Source: Lantana camara (taxonomy: Eukaryota > Streptophyta > Magnoliopsida > Lamiales > Verbenaceae). From it: a DNA stretch of 64,000 nucleotides. The stretch is taken from the NCBI GenBank assembly GCA_037501455.1, contig CM074865.1, forward strand, positions 9,745,001-9,809,000, given 5' to 3'. Every line of letters starts with the position of its first letter. Position 1 is the first letter of the stretch. Positions 35,218 through 48,114 of this stretch are shown in pieces. Below the pieces are notes generated by a model that did not search any database, was not told where the DNA came from, and was given only the letters and a program-made list of their open reading frames with translations. A program made the position numbers and the translations under genes.

Positions 35218-35846
35218 TGTTGACACCGAAAATTCGAAAATAAATTATTAATTGATAGCCCAAATAAATTGGTTATTGATTATTAATTTCTATTCTAAGT
35301 CCGTGATAAATTTGGGCTTAAATAATTAATTTGGGATAAGAATCATGGACTTATGTTCTTATTCTTAAATTAATTAAATGGATTAAAAAATGATCCATTA
35401 AAATAAAATAAAGCCCACTTATTCATTGTGTGGACTTTGAATTCAAGCCCAAGCCCACGAAGCCCAAAAGAAGAACCGAAGACCTATAAATAGAGGCTTC
35501 AAGGCTACAAGCACATAACCTCAAGTCACAAATCACATTACAAAATCATAAGTCACAAATTCTCAAGAGCAAAGGCATTCAAGCTCTCAAATCTTTGAGC
35601 CATTGTCACTTGCTATCTCGAAGTGCTGTCCGTGCAACGAGCCACACTTCCAAGCAAACTCAACCAAGTTCTTCGTTTGATTCGAGATCAAGCATCAAGC
35701 CCTCGAATCCCTATTCGAGAAGAATCAGAGGATATTCAGAGAATTGTAACACTTTATTTAAATCAAATCATTAAATTCTTTGTTTTCTCTATTTTCTTGT
35801 TTCTTGTAATTATTTATTGCAGATTCAACGAAAATTTGTGTAAACA
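35218..35846 (+). repeat. 5' LTR of the Tat element
   Basis: Ends TGTTGACACC and GTGTAAACA. The TATA box is at 35485-35492. The region AATTTTGGCACGCCCAGTGG follows the LTR at about 35847-35870 and is the expected primer-binding position; I do not assign the tRNA. Confidence 0.95.
35485..35492 (+). promoter_or_regulatory. LTR promoter TATA box (5' copy)
   Basis: TATAAATA in a CC-TATAAATA-GAGGC context, a strong plant TATA box. Transcription would start about 30 bases downstream and define U3/R. The identical 3' copy is at 48382-48389 and could drive transcription out of the element to the right. Confidence 0.75.
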
Positions 35847-35932
35847 AATTTTGGCACGCCCAGTGGGACCTTCTCTGCCTCTCATCTCTTCATTCGGTGG
35901 AAAATCTCAAAATCACCATCTCAAGCAATTCC

Positions 35933-38900
35933 ATGACACCAAAAAGAGAACTCTTCAACAAGAAGGACTTTGCCAACTTCATTGCTGATATTGCTCAATC
36001 TCCCACCGGGAGCAAGCACAACGGTTCAGCCTCATCTGAATCTGACAATTCCAACCCTGCTACTCCAAAAAGGGTCAATTCCACTCATTTCGCCGATTTG
36101 CCTGCTATGACCACCGGAGCAACGAACGTTGATGATCAACTTGCTCAGATGGCTCAAGCCATAGCTGATTTGCAAAAAATTGTGGAGGACAAAGATCTTC
36201 AGATTGCGCAGCTGATGAACAAAGTAGAGCAGCAAAACGCCGAGGGGTCTAGTCACAACCGTCCTTCTCCTCCAAAACACATTCCAAATGAGAAGCTGGT
36301 TGATCAGACGCTTCACGAGCCAGATTTTGCACAAAAGACCACGCGTTCAACGAGTTCCGTAGCAGCCTTGTCCGTGGAAGAGTTGCAGGCGATGATAGCT
36401 AACACCATCAAGGCGCAGTATAACGGATCTTCCCAAAACCGAGTGGCATACTCTAAACCATACTCTAGGAGAATTGATGCCATGAAGATGCCGAACGGAT
36501 ACCAGCCACCCAAGCTTCAGCAGTTTGATGGAAAAGGCAACCCAAAACAGCATATCGTCCATTTCATTGAAACTTGCAATAACGCCGGAACGGGTGGAGA
36601 CCTTCTTGTCAAGCAGTTCGTGCGATCGCTCAAAGGTAATGCCTTCGATTGGTATGTTGATCTTGAACCCGAATCCATCAATAGTTGGGACGAAATGGAG
36701 GGGGAGTTCTTGAACCGTTTCTACAGCACCCGGCGCACCGTAAACATGATTGAACTCACAAATGCCAAGCAATGGAAAGACGAGCCCGTGGTCGACTACA
36801 TCAACCGTTGGCGCGCCTTAAGCCTGAATTGCAAAGATAAGCTGTCCGAAACTTCAGCAATCGAAATGTGCATCCAAGGCATGCATTGGGGTCTGCTCTA
36901 TATATTGCAAGGCATCAAACCCAGAAATTTTGAAGAATTAGCTACTCGTGCACACGACATGGAGTTAAGCATTTTGAATCACAAAACGACGTTTCCAGTG
37001 GAGGATGCGAGAAAGGAAAAGAAAGACTATCCACGAAGGGTGGAGAAATCACACCAGGCACCAGTTAAGGAATCCATGGCCATCAAGACAACTGCGGTCA
37101 AAGTCTCTTCTGGTGACAGAAAGAATGAAAGAATCAAGGAGCAGAAACCTCCAACTGACAAACGACGACCTACGTTGAAAGAGCTCCAAGAAAAGGTGTA
37201 CCCATTCCCCGACTCCGATGTCCCTCAAATCCTGGACGAATTGTTGGAGAGAAAACTCATTGAGTTGCCGGAGTCAAAGCGCCCAGAAGAGAGCGGGAGA
37301 GTGAACGATCCCAAGTTTTGCAGGTATCACCGAGTGATTAGCCACCCCCTTGAAAAATGTTTCGTGGTTAAGGAGAAGATCATGAACTTGGTGAGAGACG
37401 GAAAGATAATCCTTGAAACTGAGGATACGGTGGATGCGAATGTTGTGTGTGCAGGTAAGAATACACTTCCTTCATCTATGCCGGGGGCATCTATTATGCT
37501 GCAATTTGGAAGCTTAGATCCCGTTTTTGTGAAAATCCCTATCAACGTTGAAGAAGTTCTCAAAGAGATGCTCGAAGAAGAAATCACGGAGCAGCCAGAT
37601 CTCGTATCCGGGAGTGATGAGAAAGATGAAGGATGGACCCTCGTGACTCGACGCCAAAGACAAAGACGCCGTATTGAGCAGATACATCCTTCTAGGATAA
37701 GGACGTCATATCCCCGAAAGAGCATGCAAACAGGTTCGAAGAAAGGGTTAGAAGTTCGACCGAACCCAAAGAAATCCTCAAGAAGTGACCAACATGAATC
37801 TGTCGTGTTAGGAGACTTTTTTCCAGCTGAGTTCTTCAAAGAGAAGGCCGAGCCAAAAAATTTGTTGCCGCGAAGGGAGAAAGATGAACAATCCGCCTTT
37901 TGTTATGCTGCCATCGCCTTTGATGATGAAGACCTATTGTTGGGATCAAAACCACACAATAGACCGCTCTTTGTTTCAGGCTTCTCGCGGGGGCAGAAAA
38001 TTAACCGCATGCTAGTTGATGGAGGGTCAGCAGTCAACATCATGCCCAAATCCACTATGAAGAGTCTGAATATCACGATTGAGGATTTATCTCATAGTCG
38101 TCTGACAATTCAAGGTTTTAACCAGGGGAGCCAACGAGCCATTGGAATGATCCGTGTGGAGCTTACCATCGGGGAGTTAAAAGCTGATACCCTCTTTCAC
38201 GTCATTGATGCCAGGACATCTTACCACCTTCTGTTGGGCAGGCCATGGCTTCATGAGAACGGAGTGGTTCCCTCTACCCTCCATCAGTGCTTCAAGTATG
38301 CAAGAAATGGAGAGATAGTAAAGGTTGATGCAGACACAAAGCCTTTCACCGAAGCAGAATCATACTTCGCAGATGCCAAGCTTTACTTGGATTCGAAGCT
38401 AGCCGAAGAATCCTCATGTTCCCAGAACCATCCTATCGTTGAACCTGGTAGCGCCAAGGAAGAAAGCGAGGATAGAAAAAAGGGGAGCGTTGTTCAGGTG
38501 GCTACAAACGGAGAAGTTGCTGCTATAAAGACACTTAACCCGCCGCGGTTGCAATATCGTCCGAAAGAACATGCTGTTAGCCTTGGGTCAACCAGGTCAA
38601 AGAATGCCCGAGCAGACGACTTTCGAGTAATCAAAAAGGAATTAATTTTACCTGTCGCCAAACTGAGGAGTGTAGAGCAAGCGGGGTCATCATCCGAAAG
38701 CCAACTCCAAGGAGGTTTCAATCCAAAGGCGTATGATCTTCTGGAGAAGTCTGGGTACAACTTTCAAAACCCATCCCAACTAGGTGAGCTAAAACCTGAG
38801 CTTACTGGCAAAAAGATCCACGGGCTTACCAAGGAGCAACACAAGTTGAAAAAGCAAGGATTCCGCGTCGACCAACCGAAGTCCGGCTTAGGATTCTCCC

Positions 38901-41900
38901 CGATGGAACCAATCAGGATCCGACTAAGGAAGAACACGCACGCTAGCGTACAACACATTACCGCGGAAGATGATAAGAGCGATGGTAACAAAAAGGCCAC
39001 TGATCGTCGTCTTTCTGTATTTGACAGGCTGGGGGCATCCAAAACCCGTAGATCAGTGTTCGAGAGGCTTGGAAATACTCGTCGAGCTAAGTCTGTTCAT
39101 GATAGGCTTGGGATCAACTGTCAAACACGAGGCTCTGTCTTTGATAGACTAGGGAACCGTGGAGCGAAGCAACAAAGGAGGCAAGACATCATTAGAGGGG
39201 TGGAAGCAATAGAATCAGAAAGTAAAGCTCAGACTATCCATATCCCTGCATCCCGTGAAAATAAATCCTCAATCCTGCTTATTACCTCAGATAGGCCAGT
39301 GATGATTAAACAACAAACTTTTGGACACTCGAGTGGCGTGGCTGGAGAAAGAGTAGAGGTCACGATCGGGTCCAACGAAACTTGTGCTCACGAGGAAGAC
39401 GAGTACTATAGATGCAACCATGTAACGGCTGAAGAAAATTCTGACTCTGAGCCCTCTGATGACGAGGTTCAGGAAGCCCCAAAGCAGCTTGAAGATGGTG
39501 TACAAACAACTGTGGACGAGCTTAAAGAACTGAATCTCGGAACTGACGAAGATCCGCGTCCCGTATACGTTAGCGCGCTGCTGAGTCAGGAAGAAAGAGA
39601 AGAATACGTCAGAATCCTGAACGAGTATAAAGATGTCTTTGCATGGACGTATAAGGAAATGCCTGGCCTAGACCCCAAAGTTGCAGTGCACCACCTTGGT
39701 ATTAAACACGGAGCACATCCCGTCAAACAATCACAAAGGATGCTCCGCCCAGAACTTGCCGCTCGTGTTGAGGCAGAAGTAAACAAGTTGATCGAAGCTG
39801 GATTCATCAGAGAGGTTAAGTACCCCACCTGGATATCTAGCATCGTACCTGTCAAGAAGAAGAATGGACAAATACGGGTTTGTGTGGACTTTCGGGATCT
39901 GAACAAAGCGTGCCCCAAGGATGATTTTCCGTTGCCTATCATTGAGTTGATGGTTGACGCTACTACAGGACATGAAGCTCTATCTTTCATGGATGGATGC
40001 TCCGGGTATAATCAGATACGGATATCGCCAAAAGATGAGGAATGTACAGCTTTTCGCACTCCGAAGGGTATATACTGTTACAAAGTGATGCCCTTTGGTT
40101 TGAAGAATGCAGGTGCTACATATCAACGAGCGATGCAAAATATCTTCGACGATATGCTGCACAAAAGCGTTGAATGTTATATTGATGATTTGGTTGTGAA
40201 GACGAGGAAAAGAGCTGATCACTTGGAGGATCTCCGTGTTGTGTTCGAGAGGCTAAGGAAATACAACTTGAAGATGAATCCTCTCAAATGCGCGTTCGGA
40301 GTGACATCCGGAAAGTTCCTTGGCTTTGTGGTTCGTCATCGAGGCATTGAGGTGGACCCCGGAAAAATAGACGCTATCCAGAAGATGCCTCCTCCAAGGA
40401 ATCTGAAGGAGCTGAGGAGTTTGCAAGGCAATCTCGCGTTCATAAGGAGATTCATATCTAACCTTGCCGGGAGATGCCAGCCATTCAACCATCTCATGAA
40501 GAAAGACTCCCCTTTCGAATGGGATGAAGGCTGCCAAAATGGATTTGAAAGCATAAAGAAGTACCTTCTGAACCCACCAGTGCTAGGAGCCCTGATACCC
40601 GGGAAACCACTCGTACTGTATATCGCAGCGCAAGAACGTTCAATTGGCGCCCTGATGGCTCAGGAGAATGTTGAAGGTAAAGAGATGGCGCTTTATTACC
40701 TGAGCAGAACCTTGACGGGAAGCGAATTAAAGTACTCTCCGGTTGAGAAGATCTGCTTAGCCTTGTTCTACGCCATTAAAAAGTTGAAGCACTATTTCGA
40801 AGCCTACTCTATTCGGCTCATCTCCCGTGCTGATCCAGTCAAGTTCGTGATGTCGAGACCCGTGCTTTCTGGAAGACTAGCAAAATGGTCCATCATCTTC
40901 AACCAGTATGAAATAATGTACGTGCCTCAAAAAGCTGTCAAAGGCCAGGCACTTGCCAATTTCCTTGCGGATCATCCTGTCCCTGCGGAATGGGAGTTGT
41001 CTGAAGATCTGCCTGATGAAGACGTTCTATTCACAGAAGCTTTCCCACCATGGACAATGTTCTTTGACGGATCAGCACGAACCGATGGAGCGGGGGCAGG
41101 AGTCGTCTTCGTTTCTCCGGAGAGACAAGTTCTGACATACTCAATCGTGCTCGGAGAGCTATGCTCTAATAATGTGGCGGAATATCAGGCCTTGATAATC
41201 GGGCTTCAGATGGCTTTGGAAATGGGGATACCAGAAGTTGAGATCTACGGCGACTCTAAACTCGTCATCAACCAGCTTTTGAACACCTACGAAGTCAAGA
41301 AGGAAGACCTTGTGCCGCTTTCCCAACAAGCTGCAGAGCTGCTCAAACATTTCGAGAGTGTTACTCTAAATCACATTCCCAGGAATGACAATAGGATAGC
41401 AGACGCGTTGGCCAACTTAGCTACCACTTTAGCTTTGTCAGAAGGGGAGACAACAAATGTTCCTGTGTGCAACCGATGGATTGTACCGCATGCCACTGAA
41501 TCAAATCATGAAGACTCAAATGTCACATCCATCTCAGCTGCCGATGACGAAGATTGGAGGGTACCATTAGTTGACTACCTCAAACATGGGAAGTTGCCTG
41601 AAAACGCGCGTCATAAGGCGAAAGTGCGGAGAAGAGCATCAAGCTACGTCCTGTGTAGAGATACATTATATCGACGATCGCTTGAAGGGAATTATCAAAG
41701 ATGTTTGAACGGTGAGGAAGCTACTGAAGCCATGACCGGAGCTCATTCAGGAGTCTGCGGAGCCCACCAATCCGGTCCAAAGTTGCACTTTCAAATTAAG
41801 CGGATGGGCTACTACTGGCCGACAATGGTGAAAGATTGCCTTGAATATGCAAAACGGTGCGAAGCTTGTCAAATACATGCCAACTTCATACACCAACCTC

Positions 41901-42268
41901 CGGAACCGCTTCATCCTACTGTCGCCTCTTGGCCATTTGATGCATGGGGTTTAGATGTCGTAGGGCCTATAACTCCCAAATCCTCAGCGGGTCACATGTA
42001 CATTTTGGCGGCCACTGATTACTTCTCCAAATGGGCAGAGGCGCTTCCCCTCAAGGAAGTGAAAAAAGAGACAGTGGTCGAATTCATTCGCACCAATCTC
42101 ATCTTTAGGTACGGCGTGCCGCGATGCATTGTAACTGACAATGGGAAACCGTTCTATAATAAGTTGATGGATAAATTGTGTGCACAATTCGGCTTCAAAC
42201 AGCATAACTCTTCGATGTACAACGCTGCGGCGAATGGCTTGGCAGAAGCGTTCAATAAGACCCTGTGA
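35933..42268 (+). pseudogene. Tat element gag-pol, ended early by one TGA in integrase
   Basis: A single frame of 2111 codons; I start it at the first ATG ([13 protein letters not shown]) rather than a GTG 12 codons upstream. Gag domain at about residues 200-350 ([20 protein letters not shown]). Aspartic protease [11 protein letters not shown] near 694. A serine/arginine-rich stretch has four SVFDRLG-type motifs near 1025-1080. RT contains [20 protein letters not shown] and a YIDD box at 40178-40189. A weakened first RNase H follows, then an archaeal-type RNase H ([45 protein letters not shown]). Integrase has H-H-C-C plus Asp, Asp and Glu in [14 protein letters not shown] and NGLAEAF. The TGA (42266-42268) follows NKTL, a few residues past the catalytic Glu. 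Confidence 0.94.
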
Positions 42269-42802
42269 AACCTTCTGAAGAAGATAGTCTCGAAGTCAAA
42301 GAGGGATTGGCACGAAAAGGTTGGAGAAGCGCTCTGGGCATACAGAACGACACATCGAACGGCCACTCAAGCTACCCCTTATTCGCTCGTGTACGGGGTC
42401 GAAGCCGTGCTTCCGCTTGAAAGCCAAATCCCTTCATTTCGCATTGCGATCCAGGAGGGGCTTACTGCTGAAGATAATGCCCGTCTCAGACTCGAAGAAT
42501 TGGAAGCGTTAGATGAAAAGAGATTGGAAGCTCAACAACAACTGGAGTGCTACCAAGCTCGCATGACGAGGGCCTTCAACAAAAAGGTGCGCCCTCGAGC
42601 ATTCCAAGTTGGAGACCTAGTGTTGGCGGTGCGAAGACCTATCACCATCACCCAACGCATGGGAAGTAAGTTCTCGTCAAAATGGGATGGCCCTTATGTC
42701 GTGAAAGAAGCATACACGAACGGTGCCTACAAGCTGGTGGATAAAGATGGCCTGCGAATCGGTCCCATCAACGGCAAGTTCCTGAAGAAATATTATCCAT
42801 AA
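42269..42802 (+). pseudogene. Tat element integrase C-terminal region
   Basis: The same frame continues after the TGA without any shift for 177 codons to a normal stop. It includes HEKVGEALWAYRTTHRTATQ, ATPYSLVYGVEAVLPLE, and the C-terminal SH3-like part FQVGDLVLAVRRP, GPYVVKEAYTNGAYKLVDKD, ending FLKKYYP. Everything beyond the single nonsense codon looks conserved, which agrees with the young LTRs. Confidence 0.92.
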
Positions 42803-42839
42803 GAAGTTTGCTCCATGACGCACGAGCCTAAACTGCATG

Positions 42840-43060
42840 TCACTCCTGGCCCGCAAGAGTATAAAATGCGTACGGCGACCACCAATTGTAGTGTATGTGG
42901 TTAAACTGCTAATCTGCTCCACTGACGATATTTCATGTGGCTAAAATGTAGAAATATTTCACCTCGTCCAGGGTGGCTAAGCTTTGGATACTCCTGGCCC
43001 GCACGAGTATAAACTGTGTACGGCACCCCCTCAAAACAGTGTTATGTTTCCTGAACTACG
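42840..43060 (+). repeat. two-copy repeat after the Tat pol gene
   Basis: ACTCCTGGCCCGCA-GAGTATAAA with GTACGGC downstream occurs at about 42841 and again at about 42990. Such direct repeats between pol and the antisense gene have no known coding role. Confidence 0.7.
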
Positions 43061-43393
43061 TTATGACTTGATCCTCTTCGCAGGGGTACGTAGGCAGCTT
43101 GAAATTTGAGATTCAAGTTCAGTCAAATCTTAAAACAAACCAAAGGTTCCTGTCACCTTCATGTTCATTGGTTATGTTTGAATTTCAAACAAGTTCACGA
43201 AATTCTACGTTTGAAACATGCGACAAAATTCGTAATGTACACCAAGCATGAAGAAAAATGGAATTAAACTACAAGACTCAAAAGAACGGAGTTGAAGAAA
43301 AATGCATAATTTTATTCCACCAAAAGAGTTCTTACACATCAAAAGAAAGAACGACGTAGAAAGGAATAAAAAAGTGCTATAACAACTACATGA

Positions 43394-46251
43394 TCAAGCA
43401 AAAGGATCAAAACGAGCAAAGTCCTGTTGAGATTCTGCAAAGATCTTCTCTGTCTCCTTCAAAGCCTCTACTTCCTTATCAGACGAGGCTCGAATTTCCT
43501 CAAGTTGAGAGACTTGTTTTTGTTTTTCGCTCACAGCCTTCTGAAGCACAGGCAAATCTTTTTCAACGGCTCGAAGTGATGAATCGACAAGTTCCTCTCT
43601 AGCACGTAACTCAGCTAGTTGTTTCTCTAACTCTTTCCGTTGCATGGCAAGTTGGAGTGCTTCGGTCTTCAAACGGGCCATCTCCTCGGTGCGTTTGATT
43701 TCCCGACCCTCAACCTCAGAAAGTTCTTGTCTGGCGAGCAAAATCGATTTCTCATGAGCCTCCTGCGTGGGCATCTGGCCGGTTTCCATTTTGATCTTCA
43801 CATATTCTGAAGCACCATCAAACAGGAACTGCAGCCGACTCTCCAACGATGAGGTATCCATGAAGGCCCGCATCTCCTTAACCAAAGAATCGAAGTCGGG
43901 CTTCCTATCTAAAAACTTTTTCGGAGTCGCGTTCACGGCCTTATCTCGTATCTGTCCCCAGAAGTAAGTAAGCATCATCTGTCGAGCATTGAACTTGACG
44001 ACTTCGAAACTAAATTCCGATACTTCGGCGGGGGGTGGATTTTTAGGTGCTAGCTTAGACTTCTTAGCTGTATTCTCCTCGATGCTGGGTCTCGCAGCTG
44101 CAAAATTAAGGAATGTTGTTTTCAACATACAAGCCAAAGAGGGAGAAGGACGAGGAATCGTAATTCTTCTTCAATAAAGTGTTCATACCAGAAACAGGGG
44201 GAGTTTCGATCGCAGCTGGCAACTTGAAAAGGCTAACGCCGTTGACCGACTCCGTGCTCCCTTCGAAAATGATATGGACTCCTTGCTCAAGACTCCCAAG
44301 CTGAAAAGCAGAAAATAGGGGAAGGATGGTTAAAACATGGCATAAATGAAAAGAAAAAAATGCAAAATAATAGCATTACGTATTGTGCTAAGTCTTCTAA
44401 GGGCATCGAAGAACTCGGGGCATCCTCAAAAAAGTCTGAATTGACATGAATATCATCTAAGTCAAAAACCTTTGTTCCTTCATCATGTCGGGATTGATCA
44501 CTGGATCCACCGTTCGGGAGGGAGAGTGCTGATATGATCTCGTTTCCTTCTCCGGGGGCAAGGATAGACAAGGGCTTGATGGCTAGGGCATTGTCTAAAC
44601 GCTGACGCTTCTTGGAAACTGTCTCAGTCGAAGCAATGGCATGGTCAGGATCAAGAGGCGGAGTCTGGTTTGTAGCTTCTTTTCTATGGTCCTTAAAGCT
44701 CCCGGTAGAATTCTTTGACGTCTGGCCAAGTTTGACGACGATCTTTGTGTTTTTTCCGGTCGAGACCTTCCAACACTTTGCCCACCAACCAACGTACGCC
44801 TTGGCAACCAACTGAGAAGATGATGAATCACCCGGAATGGTGAATTTGGCATTTATCCCAAGTACGGTAGAAGATCTCCAAAGGCGAGCCAGCTCGCTCA
44901 GCTCACATGTGCGAATCTCCTTTTTCAGCATACCCGGGATGTCCTGGCAGAAACCATGTTACCGGCTGAATCTGTGAGGGCTATAAGCTTCAACTATGTG
45001 GTCGAACCCGCTTCGAAAAGTCAGATAACTGGACCGAAGCGCCACAATGAGATCCTTGAAGGTGCTAGAAATGGTTGAATCGTCTGTCACTGAAGATCGC
45101 TCAGGCATGGTTAGAGTCCGAAGCTTGGACGGATTGATCTTCAAAAATAAGTCACGAGCTTCTGTAAGATCAAAGGACAGAGCCATGTTCTCTCCTGAAT
45201 ATGATTCCATCTGTGGACCGCGCAGTTCATGTTTTGGAGGGAAGTAGGTGCCAAGGTAGCGTCCCATCCAGCTGTAGAGGAAATGAACGGGAAAGATAGC
45301 AGCAGATTGACTTAAGCTTTTAGAAGTAGAAATCTCTCGCAGACCCCGGTAAATGCTCGTCAGTACAGGAATGGCCAAAGAAAAGCATGTCCCACGAGCC
45401 ATCATGCTAGAAACCTTGAAAACTGAAGCCCGGATTTTGTTAACTCGGCGGTGGGGGAGCACGAACTTGCACAACCAGCATGCTATGAAAGCTGCAAGAT
45501 AAGTCTCTGCCCGGGCCTGCTCCTCAACTTCTAACATCAAAAAAGGATCATCAAACTCCTTGGTGCGAGGTGAAGGGGGAACATCAACCTTCCCGGATGG
45601 ATTGTGAGAAGATTTAGGCCTGGTCTGTCTCTTCCTGGTGGTGCGCAACGGAGGTTCGGCATATCTCAGGGGCCCTCTGAACCAAAACTCCACCCAATCA
45701 GAAATGGACACGCCGTCAGAATCTTTGGGAAGCCGGTGGTAAGCCAGAAGTAGGTGTCTGCAGCTTTGAGGTATGGAAGGTGGGTGACCATCGATGCCCA
45801 ACAAATCTTTGGCGGAAGGAACAGCTTCATCGTAGAACTCTCCTCGTATTGGTAATCCACAAAGTCCACGTACATCCCACAAAAAAATTGAGAGCTCCCC
45901 GACAGAAGTATGTAAGTTGTTGGTTGAAGGGCACCACAACTCCAAGAAGGCTTGGAAGACATTTCTGTTGCAAACGTACGTGAAAAGAGAGGCATGCACA
46001 GCATTGTGGATCTTGGCTCGATCAAGGGTCTCTGCATAATGGCTTAAGATATCCTCGGTCCATTCCCAATAACCGTCGTGGAAAGAAACTTCGCCAATTC
46101 TGGATGGTGGCATCCTCCATAGGTGGCTGCTATGATTGAGATGATAGTTCGGGAGCTTGAATTCCGTCTGATGGCCATGATGGAGTGGAGACTTCAGCAA
46201 AAGGACTCGGGATTCGAAGGTGGCACCGGAGTATGGATTTGTGGCTTCCAT
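43394..46251 (-). pseudogene. antisense spliced gene for a plant-mobile-domain protein inside the Tat element
   Basis: Three exons read on the minus strand: 46251-44380, 44300-44189 and 44097-43394. The introns are 79 bp (44301-44379) and 91 bp (44098-44188), both with GT...AG ends and T-rich acceptors. Joined length is 2688 bases, a multiple of three. The N-terminal part is a plant mobile domain (aminotransferase-like): HASLFTYVCNRNVFQAFLEL, LSIFLWDVRGLCGLPIRG. The C-terminal exon is a long coiled coil (ARQELSEVEGREIKRTEEMA, LRAREELVDSSLRAVEKD). One TAA at 44959-44961 interrupts exon 1. An upstream in-frame segment starting MDIEDRREPSP (about 46431), behind a TAG at 46267-46269, may be an older start. 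Extra, often antisense, ORFs are known in Tat elements; the function is unknown. Confidence 0.85.
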
Positions 46252-46482
46252 GGCTATCTCAACGGTCTATTCTGAAAGATGTGAGGCCTTGTCGGATGAG
46301 CGTGACTTGGAGTGATGGATGCTTTTGATCGGTTCATGAATCGGTAGAGCGGTGCTCTTGACCTTCGAATCATCCCTACGACCCTTGATGATAATGTGCG
46401 GGGACGGCTCGCGACGATCTTCGATGTCCATGTCAGATGTTCTACCTGAAAAGCATCGAAATAAATGAATCAAATTGCACAA

Positions 46483-48099
46483 GTCAAACGAAGATGGAAT
46501 AAATAAATTATTTATTAATTTATTTAATGTTTGAACGAATAAATGTTCATTAAAGTGAATTGCAGCACTGTTGGTCGAGGAAACGCCATATCTTAAAATA
46601 AAGTATGGCCCACCATTTTAAGTCTATCGACTTGGTTTCAAAATGTTTAGTCCGGGTTGCTTATTATCCAGAATCAAGTTGTTCCCTTTACAAAAAAAAA
46701 AATGTGTTCACCAAGGGGTAATTTATGTCCTGTCTAGTCCATGATTTTGAGCTTTTGACCAAAAAAAAGAGAGAGAAATTGGTGCTCCTCATCACCCTTA
46801 GCTTTGTCTGGACTGAGAAAGAAAAGAAATTGAAACTTCTGCTTTCAAACAGCGGCTCTCGGACGATATCACCTGCTGGAGCAACTTCAACTCAAGATGG
46901 TTTTCACACCTGCAGAGGCTAACAAGTACCAATCCTGAAATAAGAGAAGCTGCAAAGAGGCAGAAAGAAAGAAATAGAAATAAAAAAGGGGGAGAAGAAA
47001 TCGTTCATCCTCACTATAGAGAGAAAGAAGACGAGCGCCTTCAGAGATCCAAACAACACGAAGCCTCGACGAACGGCTCCGATTCAAAAATGTTTAGTTC
47101 AATGGTGAAATTCTACGCCAAATCTCGCACCTTCAGAAGCAATCAAACAAGTCTTTCAACACAAAGACGAAAAAAAAAAGGGAGATAATGAGACAGAAAT
47201 AGGCAGAACTTGAAAGATTTCTTTTGTGCGTGGGAAGCGTCAACACCTTTGAATCTTCTTCTTTGTGTATCAAAATGATCGGGAAACACACATATATGAG
47301 ATGCTCGGTGGTACTCTATTGCAGAAAGAAAAGGGAGTACAGTATGAAGAAGGGAAGGGCTTGCTCCAATCTTTTATAAGAGAAGAAAAAAATGAAATTA
47401 CGGCAAGATTGTGAATGAGGAGATAACGGAGAAAATCAATCTCATGATTTGAGCCCTCTGATATCTTGATAGAAACTGAATTTGGGGAAGAAAGCAATAA
47501 AAAATTAAAAAAAAAAAAAGGGGAAATATATTCCCATTTGATTCTTTAAGCCGCGATTTCCTGGGACGAAGCAATAACCAAAGGTAAGCCAATATTGTTT
47601 TCGTGATTGCCGCGATTGAAGAAAAAGGGAAGAGATTAATGGTCTCCATCTTATCGGAGCACCAATCCTTACCATAATCTGTTGGTGTTTTATCTGCAAT
47701 AGAAGTGGAAGTGTTGACCATTGTAAACAAAAGGCAAATTGCTTATTTGGGCCCAAGATTTACTTTGCAGCAATTAAAAAAAAAAAAAAAGCTTCGACCA
47801 CCGCTACAATTCGGGTTGCTGTGGCGCAGCGTGGCTGCATGAGGAACTCTTCAATTGGAGATGATGATTGATTGCTTCCCAAAATTGGGCTTTCATAGCC
47901 CAAATTTTGAAAAAAAGAATGATGAAAAGAAATATTGGGCCACCTTGTCTTCTGGGCCAGTGATTAAAATGAAATTGGCAATTCAAACTTATGTGGGCAA
48001 CAAACAAATCTAAAAATGGGCCGGACACCAGAGATGCAAAGAACACGGTGGGGTACTTCAAGCCCGGCCACGCGAACGTTCGACGCTCGTTCCGAACTT
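46483..48099. other. 3' region of the Tat element; putative antisense leader and promoter
   Basis: No sense coding sequence is seen. For the antisense gene, a TTTTCAG acceptor-like site lies just upstream of the MDIEDRREP start (near 46447), suggesting an intron in its leader. TATAAAAG on the minus strand at 47371-47378 is a possible TATA box. Both are inference from sequence context. Confidence 0.4.
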
Positions 48100-48110
48100 T
48101 GAAGTGGGGG
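48100..48110 (+). other. polypurine tract of the Tat element
   Basis: TGAAGTGGGGG, followed by CATC and then the 3' LTR start TGTTGAC at 48115, is the expected second-strand primer. Confidence 0.8.
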
Positions 48111-48114
48111 CATC

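Noticed and set aside
35897..35932. Upstream GTG start for the Tat polyprotein
   Set aside because: Plant mRNAs start at ATG; the first in-frame ATG at 35933 begins the conserved MTPKREL segment.
43390..44177. Plus-strand frames opposite the antisense gene
   Set aside because: Shadows of the spliced minus-strand exons; no domain similarity.
44940..44961. GTAACATGG...GCCAG read as a tiny intron explaining the stop in the mobile-domain gene
   Set aside because: About 19 bases is far too short for a plant intron, and the frame is unbroken on both sides of the TAA, so a nonsense codon is simpler.
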